Of a stretch of DNA of 64,000 nt, positions 9,015 to 18,513 are shown piece by piece. The stretch is from Chromatiales bacterium (ex Bugula neritina AB1). Its GTDB lineage: Bacteria > Pseudomonadota > Gammaproteobacteria > Granulosicoccales > Granulosicoccaceae. The stretch spans positions 1 to 64,000 of the forward strand of contig MDLA01000195.1 of the NCBI GenBank assembly GCA_001730015.1, written 5' to 3'. Position 1 is the first letter of the stretch; each line of letters opens with the position of its first letter. The notes beneath the pieces were generated by a model. The model was not told the DNA's origin and searched no databases. It worked only from the letters and a program-made list of their open reading frames with translations. The position numbers and the translations under genes are program-made.

Positions 9015-10091
9015 TCAATCCATTGGCCGCCGACCACGGATCAACTGCGAAATAGAAACCGCCACCACCAGACCACCACCATAGAATAGATTCTGAACGA
9101 AGCTATCCACGCCAAGAAAATTCAGCCCCATAATACCGGTCGACAGAAAAAACACCGCCACAAACGCCCCGGGCGCATTGAATCGACCGGGGTAGATTGC
9201 GGTCGAACCCAGAAATGCTGCTGCAAACGCGGGCAGCAGAAAAGCCAGGGCCGAAGAAGGATCAGCCGCACCACGCATACCGGTATATAGCACACCGGCA
9301 AACGCCGCTATAACGCCCGCTGAAATCATCGCGCCGCTGCGCATGCGATTGACGTTAACGCCGGATAACCTCGCGACTTCCCGCCCTCTTCCCACAAAGA
9401 GTAGTCGTCTGCCCAGACTGGTGTGCTGAAATATATACCAGACAATAAATGCCAGAATCAGCGCATAATAAAAGCCGATAGGTATCCCCAGGAAGCGTGT
9501 GAGTATAACTGCTTTAACCAGCCCCATCGAAATGCCGGCTATGGTGTTGGAATTTGATACCCACAGTATTATGCCGTTAACAAAATAACCGGTTCCCAGG
9601 GTTACAATTAGCGAATGGATTCCGAAATATAAAACAAACAGGGAATTGATTGCACCAACCAATCCACCAACAATCAGGGCGGCTACTATAGCGGCACCAA
9701 TCGACCAGCCCAGCTTCACATTCAGCACGGCGATCACCATGGAACTCAAGCCCATGACGCTTGCAACAGAGAGGTCGTAATCGCCGGTAGTGAGCGGTAT
9801 TAACAGCGCCAGAGTCAGGGCTACTATCATGGCGTTTGAGCCAAACATGGTCGCATAGGAGTTCCATGCAAACATTTGCTCGGGGCGGGCAGCACCCAGT
9901 ATTAGAATTAAAAAACCCCAGGCGAGCAACAGGCCATAGCGCTCGCTCCAGTCTTTCCAGTCGCGCTGCCCGGCTGGCCCGTGCTGCAAGTTGCCCTCGA
10001 CGGATTCCAGCTTCGATTCCAGCGCTTCTATACGCGCCTCATACGCGCGCAGGGTATCGAGCTGGCTGGAGTTGTGGTGTGATTCGTTCAT
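9015..10091 (-). CDS. Sugar-type (RbsC-like) ABC transporter permease
   Basis: This 358-aa membrane protein has about eight to ten hydrophobic segments from residue 55 on. It carries the BPD_transp_2 signature region GLVGAINSLFVLYFGIHSLIVTLGTG and the cytoplasmic loop GREVARLSGVNVNR typical of RbsC/XylH permeases. An unusual N-terminal extension, residues 12-34, is a predicted coiled coil (LRAYEARIEALESKLESVEG) similar to the one at the start of HyuA in the same block. The start overlaps the stop of the ATPase gene by 4 bases, so the two should be co-translated. Confidence 0.9.
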   Translation of the reverse strand: MNESHHNSSQLDTLRAYEARIEALESKLESVEGNLQHGPAGQRDWKDWSERYGLLLAWGFLILILGAARPEQMFAWNSYATMFGSNAMIVALTLALLIPLTTGDYDLSVASVMGLSSMVIAVLNVKLGWSIGAAIVAALIVGGLVGAINSLFVLYFGIHSLIVTLGTGYFVNGIILWVSNSNTIAGISMGLVKAVILTRFLGIPIGFYYALILAFIVWYIFQHTSLGRRLLFVGRGREVARLSGVNVNRMRSGAMISAGVIAAFAGVLYTGMRGAADPSSALAFLLPAFAAAFLGSTAIYPGRFNAPGAFVAVFFLSTGIMGLNFLGVDSFVQNLFYGGGLVVAVSISQLIRGRRPMD

Positions 10092-11656
10092 GCGCTTCGT
10101 GTCATTGATCGATAACAGTATTCGGCTATTAGTTCTTTAGTGAGGTCAGCGCCCGACAAGGTTGCTACGATTTGTCCCTGGGAAAAGATCAGAACCCGGT
10201 GGCACACGGTTGCCAGTTGCTCGTAATCTGTTGACCCTATTAGAACGGCTGCCCCTGTAGCTGCCAGCTGATCGAGTGAGTCCCAGATCTGCTTGCGTGC
10301 GCCGACGTCAACTCCCTGGGTCGGTTCATCAAGCAGTAATACATCCGGATTAATTTGCAGCCACTTTCCCATCAGTGCCTTTTGCGCATTGCCGCCGGAA
10401 AGCGCCGCAAGTGGCATTGACGGGTTATTGGGTTTCACTCCGGCGCGGGCACCAACAGCAATAGCATGAGCGTTGATCTGCTTATCGGTGAGCCCCGGGA
10501 AGACGCTAAGCCGAGACAGTACAGGCAAACTGATATTATCTGCCACAGAAAGCGAACCGACCCCAGCTTCGCCTAATCGATCTGCAGGCAAATAGGCAAC
10601 CCCGTGCTGCAGAGCATTTTCAGGGGTGAATTGCGCTAGATTGTGCGTGTGCCCTGCCATAGTGACACTGCCACTTACTCCTTTCGCGGCACCATATAGC
10701 AAAGCGGGTACGTTATCAAAGCCCGAGCCGATCAGACCGGTCAGGCCCAGGATCTCCCCTTTCGCCAGATCGAAAGACAAAGGCCCCACCCGGTTAAAGC
10801 ACAGTTTATCAACCGCCAGCTGCACCGATTGACCACGAACTGGTTTGCCGGTACTGCCATAAGCCTCAAGATCACGGCCGATAATTGCCGAGACGAATGC
10901 TTCATGAGAAGTATTACTGGTAATAACGGTATCGATCAGTCTGCCATCACGCAGTATCGTTGCGCGGTCTGTAATTTCACGTACTTCGTCGATATCGTGG
11001 CTGACAAAAATAACACTGGCGCCGGTCGACACGCACTGACGGATCAGATCAAACAACTGCGCGACGCCGGCTTGCGGCAGAAACGGTGTGGGTTCATCCA
11101 GTACGAGCACACCAGGGCGATCACTTTCCCGTGTGCCTGAATCGCGCAACGTCTCATAGGCCCGAACAATAGCCAGCAGCGCCTGCTGCACCGGCGACAA
11201 AGTTGCCACCACCACAGTCGGGTCAAGATCAAGTTCGAATCGATCAAACACAGCACGCGCATTCTGATGCGCAATCGTCCAGTTAATGCGCCAGTTATTC
11301 TCAGTTGCTATTCTGCCCAGATAGAGGTTTTCGGTTACAGATAGCGTTGGCACCAATCCCAGATGCTGATGTACAAACGACAATCCATAGGTATTCAGCT
11401 GCGATGACTTTACCGGCAGCGGCAGCGTTTTCCCATACAATTGCAGCTCGGCACCCGCATCAGGGGTATGAAAGCCCGATAATATTTTGATCAGGGTGGA
11501 CTTGCCGGAGCCATTTGACCCCAGCAAACCATGAACCTCACCACGGCGGATCGACAGCGACACATTATCCAGTGCAAGCGCACCGCCAAACCGTTTGCTT
11601 AAGCTGCGGATGCCCAGAGCATCCGCACCACAATTCGCCAAAGCGGCTGGTGTCAT
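10088..11656 (-). CDS. Sugar-type (RbsA-like) ABC transporter ATP-binding protein, two domains
   Basis: This 522-aa protein has two ABC domains. The first has Walker A GSNGSGKST, a diverged signature region (LSPVQQ), Walker B LVLDEPT and switch SHD. The second lacks a normal Walker A (GLIGSGFDN), as is usual in this family, but keeps LSGGNAQK and LLLDEPTQGVDVGARKQ. It energises the permease encoded next to it. Its ATG overlaps the stop of the binding-protein gene by 4 bases. Confidence 0.93.
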   Translation of the reverse strand: MTPAALANCGADALGIRSLSKRFGGALALDNVSLSIRRGEVHGLLGSNGSGKSTLIKILSGFHTPDAGAELQLYGKTLPLPVKSSQLNTYGLSFVHQHLGLVPTLSVTENLYLGRIATENNWRINWTIAHQNARAVFDRFELDLDPTVVVATLSPVQQALLAIVRAYETLRDSGTRESDRPGVLVLDEPTPFLPQAGVAQLFDLIRQCVSTGASVIFVSHDIDEVREITDRATILRDGRLIDTVITSNTSHEAFVSAIIGRDLEAYGSTGKPVRGQSVQLAVDKLCFNRVGPLSFDLAKGEILGLTGLIGSGFDNVPALLYGAAKGVSGSVTMAGHTHNLAQFTPENALQHGVAYLPADRLGEAGVGSLSVADNISLPVLSRLSVFPGLTDKQINAHAIAVGARAGVKPNNPSMPLAALSGGNAQKALMGKWLQINPDVLLLDEPTQGVDVGARKQIWDSLDQLAATGAAVLIGSTDYEQLATVCHRVLIFSQGQIVATLSGADLTKELIAEYCYRSMTRSA

Positions 11657-12738
11657 TCAATACCCCACAATTTTTTGAAACCGTCTATATGTACATCGCC
11701 ATAGCCGTCGTTAAAGGTGGCAGGATTACCGGCGGTTTCGACGTTGTCGTCAGTGAAAATATAGGCTGGTGTATTGAGCCGGGTTACCGCGTCAAGCCCG
11801 CACAACAAGCGCATGTTGGCGTCTGTTCCGGCCATACCGACCCAGCCGAGACTTTCGCCCACGTTCATCTCGACGATATCGCCTTCTCGCATCATGTCGA
11901 GCACAAACGGCGTACCGTTATAAGATACGATTTTTGCCTTTGAACCAGCGATCTGTATTGCTGGCACTATAAATTGCGACAGTGAATCATAGACCGGCAG
12001 CACGTAGTTGATCGATGGATCCGCCAGCAGGGCATTTTGTACTGCTGGCTGGGTTTTTGTTGCCCAGTCGTTAACGGGCACGTTGATGTATTTCGATTTG
12101 CAGTCGGGACAATGCTCTTCGAGGTAGCCGATGATCGCATCGCGCAATGGGGCAGTCGGGGTGATTTCATCCGGCCCCAGTACTAACGCATTAACCTTAC
12201 CACCAGTTTGCACAATGGCCCAGGCAGCGATAATCTGACCGACGGTGACATAGTCTGTGTTGGCCCCGTTATCCAGAAATTCCGGTACTTTCTGTGTACT
12301 GGCATCGTAGTTATGGGTGGCGGTTACCTTAATACCAGCTGTTCGAGCTTCGGTTATCTGTGGCACCAGAAACTCCGGTGGCAAGCCGCCCTGCATGTCT
12401 ATAAGATCAAATTTCTCTGCGACGGCGGTATTGATCCCCTGAATCCATCCTGCCGGATCCATCTGCGTTTCCCAGTCACGCAACTCAAAACCGACAATAC
12501 CTGCAGCCTCAACAAAACCACGGCTTATTGCAGCATTGAAGGGATTGGCGTTAGTCAGTGGAATAACAAACATTTTTTTATCTGCCATACAGGCTTTTGC
12601 ATCAAACGCATCACCCGGAGCTTCGAAGGTTGGCAACTGACTGTGTTTTTCTATAAGTGCGACAGCTTCGTCCATTCCAGCGTTGGCGGTCAGTGCCCAA
12701 CTGCAGGCGATTGCGATAACAGGTTTTATAAATTTCAT
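11653..12738 (-). CDS. Periplasmic substrate-binding protein of the sugar-type ABC importer
   Basis: This 361-aa protein begins with a signal peptide (residues 1-20, cleavage near ANA-GMD). The rest matches the two-lobed periplasmic binding protein type 1 fold (Peripl_BP_4): VIPLTNANPFNAAISRGF in the first lobe, QGINTAVAEKFDLIDMQGG, and VLPVYDSLSQF in the second. It precedes the ATPase and permease genes and follows the amidase by 80 bp. This family usually binds sugars or nucleosides, but the catabolic neighbours suggest a cyclic amide or other N-containing ring here. Confidence 0.9.
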   Translation of the reverse strand: MKFIKPVIAIACSWALTANAGMDEAVALIEKHSQLPTFEAPGDAFDAKACMADKKMFVIPLTNANPFNAAISRGFVEAAGIVGFELRDWETQMDPAGWIQGINTAVAEKFDLIDMQGGLPPEFLVPQITEARTAGIKVTATHNYDASTQKVPEFLDNGANTDYVTVGQIIAAWAIVQTGGKVNALVLGPDEITPTAPLRDAIIGYLEEHCPDCKSKYINVPVNDWATKTQPAVQNALLADPSINYVLPVYDSLSQFIVPAIQIAGSKAKIVSYNGTPFVLDMMREGDIVEMNVGESLGWVGMAGTDANMRLLCGLDAVTRLNTPAYIFTDDNVETAGNPATFNDGYGDVHIDGFKKLWGIE

Positions 12739-12818
12739 GGTTTTCCTCTCGTGTGTTCTGGTTAAATGCTCTGATTTAGTGCTTTAAGCAGACCCGCGAT
12801 CCGCAGATCAGCTTGGGT

Positions 12819-13472
12819 TCACTGCCCCGATGCACCGCTTTGAACGGTGCGCATATAAGAAAGACACTCTTCCGTCGTTAGCAGATCGGCATATTTTGCG
12901 CTCATATCGTACAGATTGGCATCGTGCGGCTCCTGCGCCCGATCACCTACGGCATCTGAAACAACGAGTGTCACAAAGCCGTAGGAAATACTGTCTATAC
13001 AGGAAGCTCTTACACAGCCGGATGTTGTCACACCGGTTAACAGCAAGGTGTCTACTTTCAGCCAACGCAGTGTTGCATCGAGCGAGGTACCGAAAAAGGC
13101 ACTCGGGTACTGCTTGCTGATAAGGATATCGTCTGGCTCCATAGACAACCCGTCTGCCAGTCGCTGAGAATCCCGGCCTGCATCGAAACAGGCGAGCGCA
13201 GGTACTTTACTGTAAAAAGCGCCGCCGTCAGCGCCACCCGGTGTGTATTTAACCTCGGTAAAAATTACCGGTATACCGGCGGCACGAGCGACCGGCGCCA
13301 GGCGTGCGGCATTAACCAGCGCTGTCTGGCAACCCTGCCCACCATAGAGAGGCTGGTTTTCGTCGAAATAGGCCTGGGCAAAATCAATCAGTACCAACGC
13401 CGGCCGCTTGCCCCATGACTGTGCGCTGTGGTATTGCGCCCGGGCGTAGTTTTCATCTAGCTCATTGGTCAT
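12819..13472 (-). CDS. Isochorismatase-fold amidohydrolase, N-carbamoylsarcosine amidase-like
   Basis: This 217-aa protein has the cysteine-hydrolase triad: Asp30 in LVLIDFAQAY, Lys120 in ISKQYPSAFFGT and Cys153 in GVTTSGCVRAS. The N-terminal region before the fold (YARAQYHSAQSWGKRPALVLID) and the TSGCVRAS block are closer to N-carbamoylsarcosine amidases than to isochorismatases. Known reaction of that family: N-carbamoylsarcosine to sarcosine, CO2 and ammonia. It starts 3 bases after the HyuB stop. HyuAB would produce the N-carbamoyl amino acid and this enzyme would release the amino acid. Confidence 0.85.
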   Translation of the reverse strand: MTNELDENYARAQYHSAQSWGKRPALVLIDFAQAYFDENQPLYGGQGCQTALVNAARLAPVARAAGIPVIFTEVKYTPGGADGGAFYSKVPALACFDAGRDSQRLADGLSMEPDDILISKQYPSAFFGTSLDATLRWLKVDTLLLTGVTTSGCVRASCIDSISYGFVTLVVSDAVGDRAQEPHDANLYDMSAKYADLLTTEECLSYMRTVQSGASGQ

Positions 13473-13475
13473 GGA

Positions 13476-15359
13476 TTATCGCTCCGCTGCGCGTTCATAG
13501 TGCTGCCGGAACACCGGTGCGACCGGTGGAGCAAACCCGGTTTCGGATTCACAGCGTTGCTTAAGCTCTTCTATAGAACTGAAGCCGCGGTCAAACAGTT
13601 CCGGTGACGATTGCGTTTGTGCCATTTCCTGCCGCAGCTTCGATGTACCTGTGTTATCGAGCTGACCCTGGCTTATTACAACGCCATATCGCCGCGCGCC
13701 CTGCTCACTGACCAGCCCGCGTGCGACATCAGCGGCGACCAGCTCGGCATCGCGTTCGAGCGGGTTACCCCAGCCACCACCACCCCAGGTGTTAAAATAG
13801 AGAATATCACCAGGCTGAACCTGCACACGATCGCATTTGGATGGAATATTTTCCTCTGTGCCGTCCGTACGTACCAGACGTTTGGTTGAACGCATACCGG
13901 GCTCACCGCCATTAACCCCCCAGGGGTAAGTCAGCCAGCGATCATCGTGAATTGAAAATTCACCGTTCTCCAGCATCTCATAGGCGATGGTAATTCCGTT
14001 ACCTCCCCGATGCAGACCCGCACCACCGGAATCTACAATAGTGGCATATTCGCGAATACGCAGTGGAAAATAGGCTTCCAGAAATTCATTCGGCACGTTG
14101 GTAAAAGCCGGCCACAGAGAATGACCATCCGGCCCGTCTCCGGCTGGTCGCCCCGGTATGCCGCCAAAGCCAATCTGAAACAGCTGGTACCACTTGCCAT
14201 TGCGATCAAAACCTGAATACATGAAGTGCGGGCTGTCTGAGAATCCGGCTGCGTTCAGTGCATCCGGCGCACCCTGCCCGAGCAAACCACCCATCAAATC
14301 AAAAATTCGGCCCAGCATATGAGTGCGACAACTAAGTGCAGCAGGTTTTTTAGGTTTTAATATGCATCCGTCCGGGATGTGCACATCCAGCAGTTCATAG
14401 AAGCCGTCGTTGAACAGTATTTGCGGGTCGAAGAGGTTAATAGTAAACGCACCGAAGAACATCTTGAACATCTCTTCGTTAAGCAGAAAATTAATAGAAG
14501 AAAATGATTGAGGATCGGAGCCGGTGAAATCGAAATAGGCTATCTCACCCTCACGCCACAAAGTGCAGGCAATTTTATAGGGGCCGTTGCCCATACCGTC
14601 GTCGTCAATCCAGTCTTCAAAGTAGGCTTTGGATTCCGGTATGATCATCTGGATAATCGCCCCCATCGCTACTTTGTTGCGATCGAGCATATCGTGCATT
14701 GCAGAAATATAAGTATCGACACCAAAACGCACTATATTTTCACGTACCCGGCGTTCCGCCAGCCGCAACGCTGCAATAATGGCGAAGAAATCTGATTTAT
14801 TCCACTCCGGCATGCGCGTGTTGTGCAGCAGCAGGTTAAGTAGTTCGTCAATCAGCTTGCCATCCCGATAGATCTTCGTCGGCGGCACAATAATACCTTC
14901 TTCGAAAATCATTTTGGCATCGGTAGGTAATGATCCCGGCACCTTGCCACCGACATCCGTCATATGGCCAAACATGGCAGCCCAGCTGACCAGCCGACCA
15001 TCGTGAAATACGGGCATCATCAACAGCCAGTCGTTCAGGTGGCTCACCGCACCGTTACAGGAATAGGGATCGTTGGTTATAAATACATCGCCATCTTCTA
15101 TAGTGCCTTCGTAACCCTGCATAAAGCCATGCAGGAACGAACCGAACTGCCCAACCACCATTTTGCCTTCTTCGTTGGCAATAAGCGGGAAAGCATCGTG
15201 CTGTTCACGGATACCGGGTGACATGGCGGTTCTGAATAGAACGGCGTCCATTTCATTGCGTGCATTGCGCAAAGCGTTCTCGACGATATCGAGTGTGATC
15301 GGATCAACAGTGACACGATTAAACGGAGTATTATTTGCTTGAACTATCCGGGCAGTCAT
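13476..15359 (-). CDS. hyuB: Hydantoinase B / oxoprolinase family subunit
   Basis: This 627-aa protein matches HyuB: VDPITLDIVENALRNARNEMDAVLFRTAMSP at the start (shown in the sequence as a continuous conserved block), DVFITNDPYSCNG, and near the end YFNTWGGGGWGNPLERD. It lacks an ATP site of its own and works with HyuA, which lies 16 bp upstream. Known reaction class: ATP-dependent ring opening of hydantoins, N-methylhydantoin or 5-oxoproline. The gene is intact and of normal length (about 550-650). Confidence 0.94.
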   Translation of the reverse strand: MTARIVQANNTPFNRVTVDPITLDIVENALRNARNEMDAVLFRTAMSPGIREQHDAFPLIANEEGKMVVGQFGSFLHGFMQGYEGTIEDGDVFITNDPYSCNGAVSHLNDWLLMMPVFHDGRLVSWAAMFGHMTDVGGKVPGSLPTDAKMIFEEGIIVPPTKIYRDGKLIDELLNLLLHNTRMPEWNKSDFFAIIAALRLAERRVRENIVRFGVDTYISAMHDMLDRNKVAMGAIIQMIIPESKAYFEDWIDDDGMGNGPYKIACTLWREGEIAYFDFTGSDPQSFSSINFLLNEEMFKMFFGAFTINLFDPQILFNDGFYELLDVHIPDGCILKPKKPAALSCRTHMLGRIFDLMGGLLGQGAPDALNAAGFSDSPHFMYSGFDRNGKWYQLFQIGFGGIPGRPAGDGPDGHSLWPAFTNVPNEFLEAYFPLRIREYATIVDSGGAGLHRGGNGITIAYEMLENGEFSIHDDRWLTYPWGVNGGEPGMRSTKRLVRTDGTEENIPSKCDRVQVQPGDILYFNTWGGGGWGNPLERDAELVAADVARGLVSEQGARRYGVVISQGQLDNTGTSKLRQEMAQTQSSPELFDRGFSSIEELKQRCESETGFAPPVAPVFRQHYERAAER

Positions 15360-15375
15360 TTTGTTCTCCTGTGGC

Positions 15376-17595
15376 TTATCGTGTCATCGGCTGTAAAGCG
15401 GACTGTGCCTCGGCATGATCGTCCGGCCAGATAATTATATTGCCCGCTGCGTCAACAAATCCGGTGTGTCCTGGCAGAATCACCGAGGTGCTATCCATTT
15501 CGGTTATTATCGCAGGGCCTTCGACCCGGTTATCGGGCAGCAACCGCGACCGATCATAAATATAACCTTCACACCACTGACCGTCTGAATAGATTCGTGT
15601 GGGTTGTATCCTGGCTGCTGAGCTATCTGTGGTTCCCGTCCTGAGGGCCTGGCCGGTAAAGGTTTTTTCCGCCCCCTGAACAACCGCACGCAAACCTACA
15701 AGCTCGTGCTCGGCATCGAGTGCAAAGGTGAATAGCTGCTCGTGTTGCTGATCGAATCGGCGCGCAACACCGGCAAGCCCGCCACTTGAAAATTCCTCAG
15801 GCGAAAGGCTGATGGTAAGCTTCATTCCCTGCCCTATATAGCGTATATCTATTTCATAGAGCACTTCCTGCTCGTGTATGCCAACGCCTTCGGCCGATAA
15901 CGCCTCTGAGGCATCCTGCTGCATAGTCTGTAACAGATCGGTGATTTTCCGGTCACTCGTCTCTGCCACCGGTGTCACATAAGTTTGGCTTGATTCGTTG
16001 CGCAAACGAGTGGTGGCATCACCATAGGCACACAGAACTCCGGGCCCCGGCGGAATAATGGCCGGCCAGGCGTTAATCAGCCGCGATAGCGCATTAACAT
16101 GAAGCGGACCTGCTCCACCAAACCCGATCAAGGCAAAATCGCGCGGGTCGTAGCCCTGTTCTACAGAAACCAGCCGCAACGCCCCGCACATGTTCTCGTT
16201 AACAATCCTGATCACACCCTCTGCAGCGGTTTCTATATCGACGCCGAGACCTTCGGCAATTTTACCCACAGCGGTAAGCGCCTGATCCCGCGAGATTTGC
16301 ATATCACCGCCTAGACGGGCATCTGCCGGCAGATAACCCAGCACCACGTTGGCATCGGTGACGGTGGGTTCCTCACCACCTTTACCATAGGCGGCAGGTC
16401 CGGGATCGGCACCGGCGGATTGCGGCCCGACCCGCAGGGCCTTGGTCAGCTCCGGCACGTAGGCTATAGAACCACCACCTGCACCAACAGTACGCACATC
16501 AATAGACGGTGCGCGCACAGTGACATCGCCCACACGTGTTTCACGGCGGGTACGGGCAATGCCGTTTTGAATCAAGGCGACATCGGTTGAGGTACCGCCC
16601 ATGTCAAAAGTCAGCAGATCTTCATAGCCGGCACGCTTCGCAACCCATAACGCACCGGATACACCACCGGCCGGCCCGGACATCAGCAGATTTACCGGCT
16701 GATCCATTGCCGCCTGTGCTGACGACAGACCGCCATCGGAGCGCAGTATCTGCAGCAGTACATCGTTGCCCATTCGCGACTTGAGTTCACTTTGCAGATT
16801 GCTCACGTAGGAGGAAACAACCGGGCGCACATAGGAATTGACGACGGTTGTTTCCGTGCGCTCGTACTCGTACATCTCAGGCATTATAGAGGCAGATGTG
16901 GACACCGGTATATGCGGTGCGATTTCACGTGCAATGCTGGCTATACGGCGCTCGTGTTCGTCGTTCGCATAGCTGTTAAACAAGGCAATAGTCAGTGCTT
17001 CAATACCACGGCCAAGCAGGTTTGTCAGCTCGCGTCGAATAGACGATTCATCAAGCGGAGTTAGAATTTCCCCTTTGGCCCCGATGCGTTCATCGGCTTC
17101 AATAGTTAACTCCAGTGGCGCCAGTGGCAGGGTTTTATTCCAGATAACCCAGCCGCCCAGTCCGCCCGGTACAAACGAGCGTGCTATTTGCAGAACATCA
17201 CGATAACCTTTGCTGGTTACCAGGCCAACTGTTGCGCCGGCTTTGGTTAAAACCGTGTTCGTTGCGACCGTGGTACCGTGCATTACCTCGGATATATCAC
17301 TTGCGTTTATATTGGCTTCACGGCAGATCTTTTCAACACCGTTTAATACTCCTATAGAGCTGTCTGCCGGTGTGGACGGTACTTTCGCGGTAAAGGTACG
17401 GCCGTTTTTTTCATCGAGCAACAATAAATCGGTAAAAGTGCCACCCACATCAACCCCTAAACGCAGACCGGCACGGCGACCGCGCTGTGAATCAGCAACC
17501 GCTGCGGGCGTGTTGCTTTCGACTCGTCTGAGCCGTTGTTCAAATTCGGCCAGCTGTGCTTCATAGCGTTTGATTAACTCTTCAGTTGTGCTCAT
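15376..17595 (-). CDS. hyuA: Hydantoinase A / oxoprolinase family subunit with coiled-coil N-terminus
   Basis: This 739-aa protein has the actin-like ATPase fold: LGVDVGGTFTDLLLLD near residues 46-61, MHGTTVATNTVL, LTFDMGGTSTDVALI and GFGGAGPLHVNAL. Usual HyuA proteins start at about the GVDVGGTFTD block; here 45 extra residues precede it, of which 5-28 form a charged coiled coil (RYEAQLAEFEQRLRRVES). The ABC permease of the same block has a similar N-terminal coil. With HyuB it should open a cyclic amide at the cost of ATP in the cytoplasm. Confidence 0.94.
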   Translation of the reverse strand: MSTTEELIKRYEAQLAEFEQRLRRVESNTPAAVADSQRGRRAGLRLGVDVGGTFTDLLLLDEKNGRTFTAKVPSTPADSSIGVLNGVEKICREANINASDISEVMHGTTVATNTVLTKAGATVGLVTSKGYRDVLQIARSFVPGGLGGWVIWNKTLPLAPLELTIEADERIGAKGEILTPLDESSIRRELTNLLGRGIEALTIALFNSYANDEHERRIASIAREIAPHIPVSTSASIMPEMYEYERTETTVVNSYVRPVVSSYVSNLQSELKSRMGNDVLLQILRSDGGLSSAQAAMDQPVNLLMSGPAGGVSGALWVAKRAGYEDLLTFDMGGTSTDVALIQNGIARTRRETRVGDVTVRAPSIDVRTVGAGGGSIAYVPELTKALRVGPQSAGADPGPAAYGKGGEEPTVTDANVVLGYLPADARLGGDMQISRDQALTAVGKIAEGLGVDIETAAEGVIRIVNENMCGALRLVSVEQGYDPRDFALIGFGGAGPLHVNALSRLINAWPAIIPPGPGVLCAYGDATTRLRNESSQTYVTPVAETSDRKITDLLQTMQQDASEALSAEGVGIHEQEVLYEIDIRYIGQGMKLTISLSPEEFSSGGLAGVARRFDQQHEQLFTFALDAEHELVGLRAVVQGAEKTFTGQALRTGTTDSSAARIQPTRIYSDGQWCEGYIYDRSRLLPDNRVEGPAIITEMDSTSVILPGHTGFVDAAGNIIIWPDDHAEAQSALQPMTR

Positions 17596-17637
17596 GGTTA
17601 TCCCATAGGTAGGCGCTGACAGTAGTTTCCGATAACT

Positions 17638-18477
17638 TCATAACCCTTTTCCTCCACCCCACAGGCGCTGCCAGAACGAGCGCTTTCGCGGTCGTTCCGG
17701 TGGTGCTTGAGCAAGTGATTTTTCAGACAAGGCAACCAGCCGCTCCATCAGCTGATGCTGATTATCAATCATAGAATTCCGCTGCTCCAGCTCACGCTTA
17801 AGCTGCCCGGTGAGATCAGAAGCTGAACGAGCAACAGCCTCCTGAGTAGCGGATCCTGCAACAGTGCCCGGCCTGACCGCAGACTTTTCAGATTCACCCA
17901 ATGCTCGCTCCAGAAGCTCCATTGCTTTTTCTGTAGCGCCCGATAATTGATCAGTCTCCCGTGCCGTTATTTCCTCGCGCTGCCGGATCGCTGTAAAAGT
18001 ACGCTGAAGCAAATCAGACAGCTGCTCAGACTCTTTCGCGCTTTTGCTAAGCTGAGCCGTTAATTCGCCGACCGTTCCGGTCAGCCGCGCAGATTCTGAT
18101 TGCAGGCTCTCCACTGCCGCGGCCGAACGATCGAGTGCCTGGCTCTGTCTTTCCAATAGTTGCTGCAACTGCTTTTGCTGCACGTCGGATTTATTCAGAT
18201 TGTCACGCAGATAAAGCAGTTCATCTTCATAGACTGCTGACAATAAATCGGAGTCTATTTCAGCGTGTTCCAGTTTTTGTGGCAGTTCGATGGGCAGATC
18301 ATCAAGGTGAATGCGAATAGCACCCTTGTTATCACGCCGCATCGGTATGAGGCCGCGCGCAATACCCTGCCGCAATTGCGCTGCACTGATTCCCGACGTT
18401 CCAGCAGCCTCCTCAATCAGCAGGAACTTATCGTCCGCGTAGTGTGGTGTATTACGGCGCAATAGCAACGCCTGCAT
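17638..18477 (-). CDS. Coiled-coil protein with N-terminal helix-turn-helix-like region
   Basis: This 279-aa protein is not of a recognised enzyme family. Residues about 18-62 (IEEAAGTSGISAAQLRQGIARG ... IRIHLDDLP) look like a MerR/excisionase-type winged helix. Residues about 90-180 are a long Gln/Glu/Leu-rich coiled coil, and a second helical part follows at 220-260. The tail is basic and Trp-rich (KRSFWQRLWGG). It sits between the CoA-transferase (36 bp) and hyuA (42 bp), so it belongs to the transcription unit. It may be a scaffold or regulator; the coil-bearing HyuA and permease make a docking role conceivable. Confidence 0.8.
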   Translation of the reverse strand: MQALLLRRNTPHYADDKFLLIEEAAGTSGISAAQLRQGIARGLIPMRRDNKGAIRIHLDDLPIELPQKLEHAEIDSDLLSAVYEDELLYLRDNLNKSDVQQKQLQQLLERQSQALDRSAAAVESLQSESARLTGTVGELTAQLSKSAKESEQLSDLLQRTFTAIRQREEITARETDQLSGATEKAMELLERALGESEKSAVRPGTVAGSATQEAVARSASDLTGQLKRELEQRNSMIDNQHQLMERLVALSEKSLAQAPPERPRKRSFWQRLWGGGKGL

Positions 18478-18513
18478 CGAAAGACTGGCTCTCTGTTTTA
18501 AAAGAGACCATTG

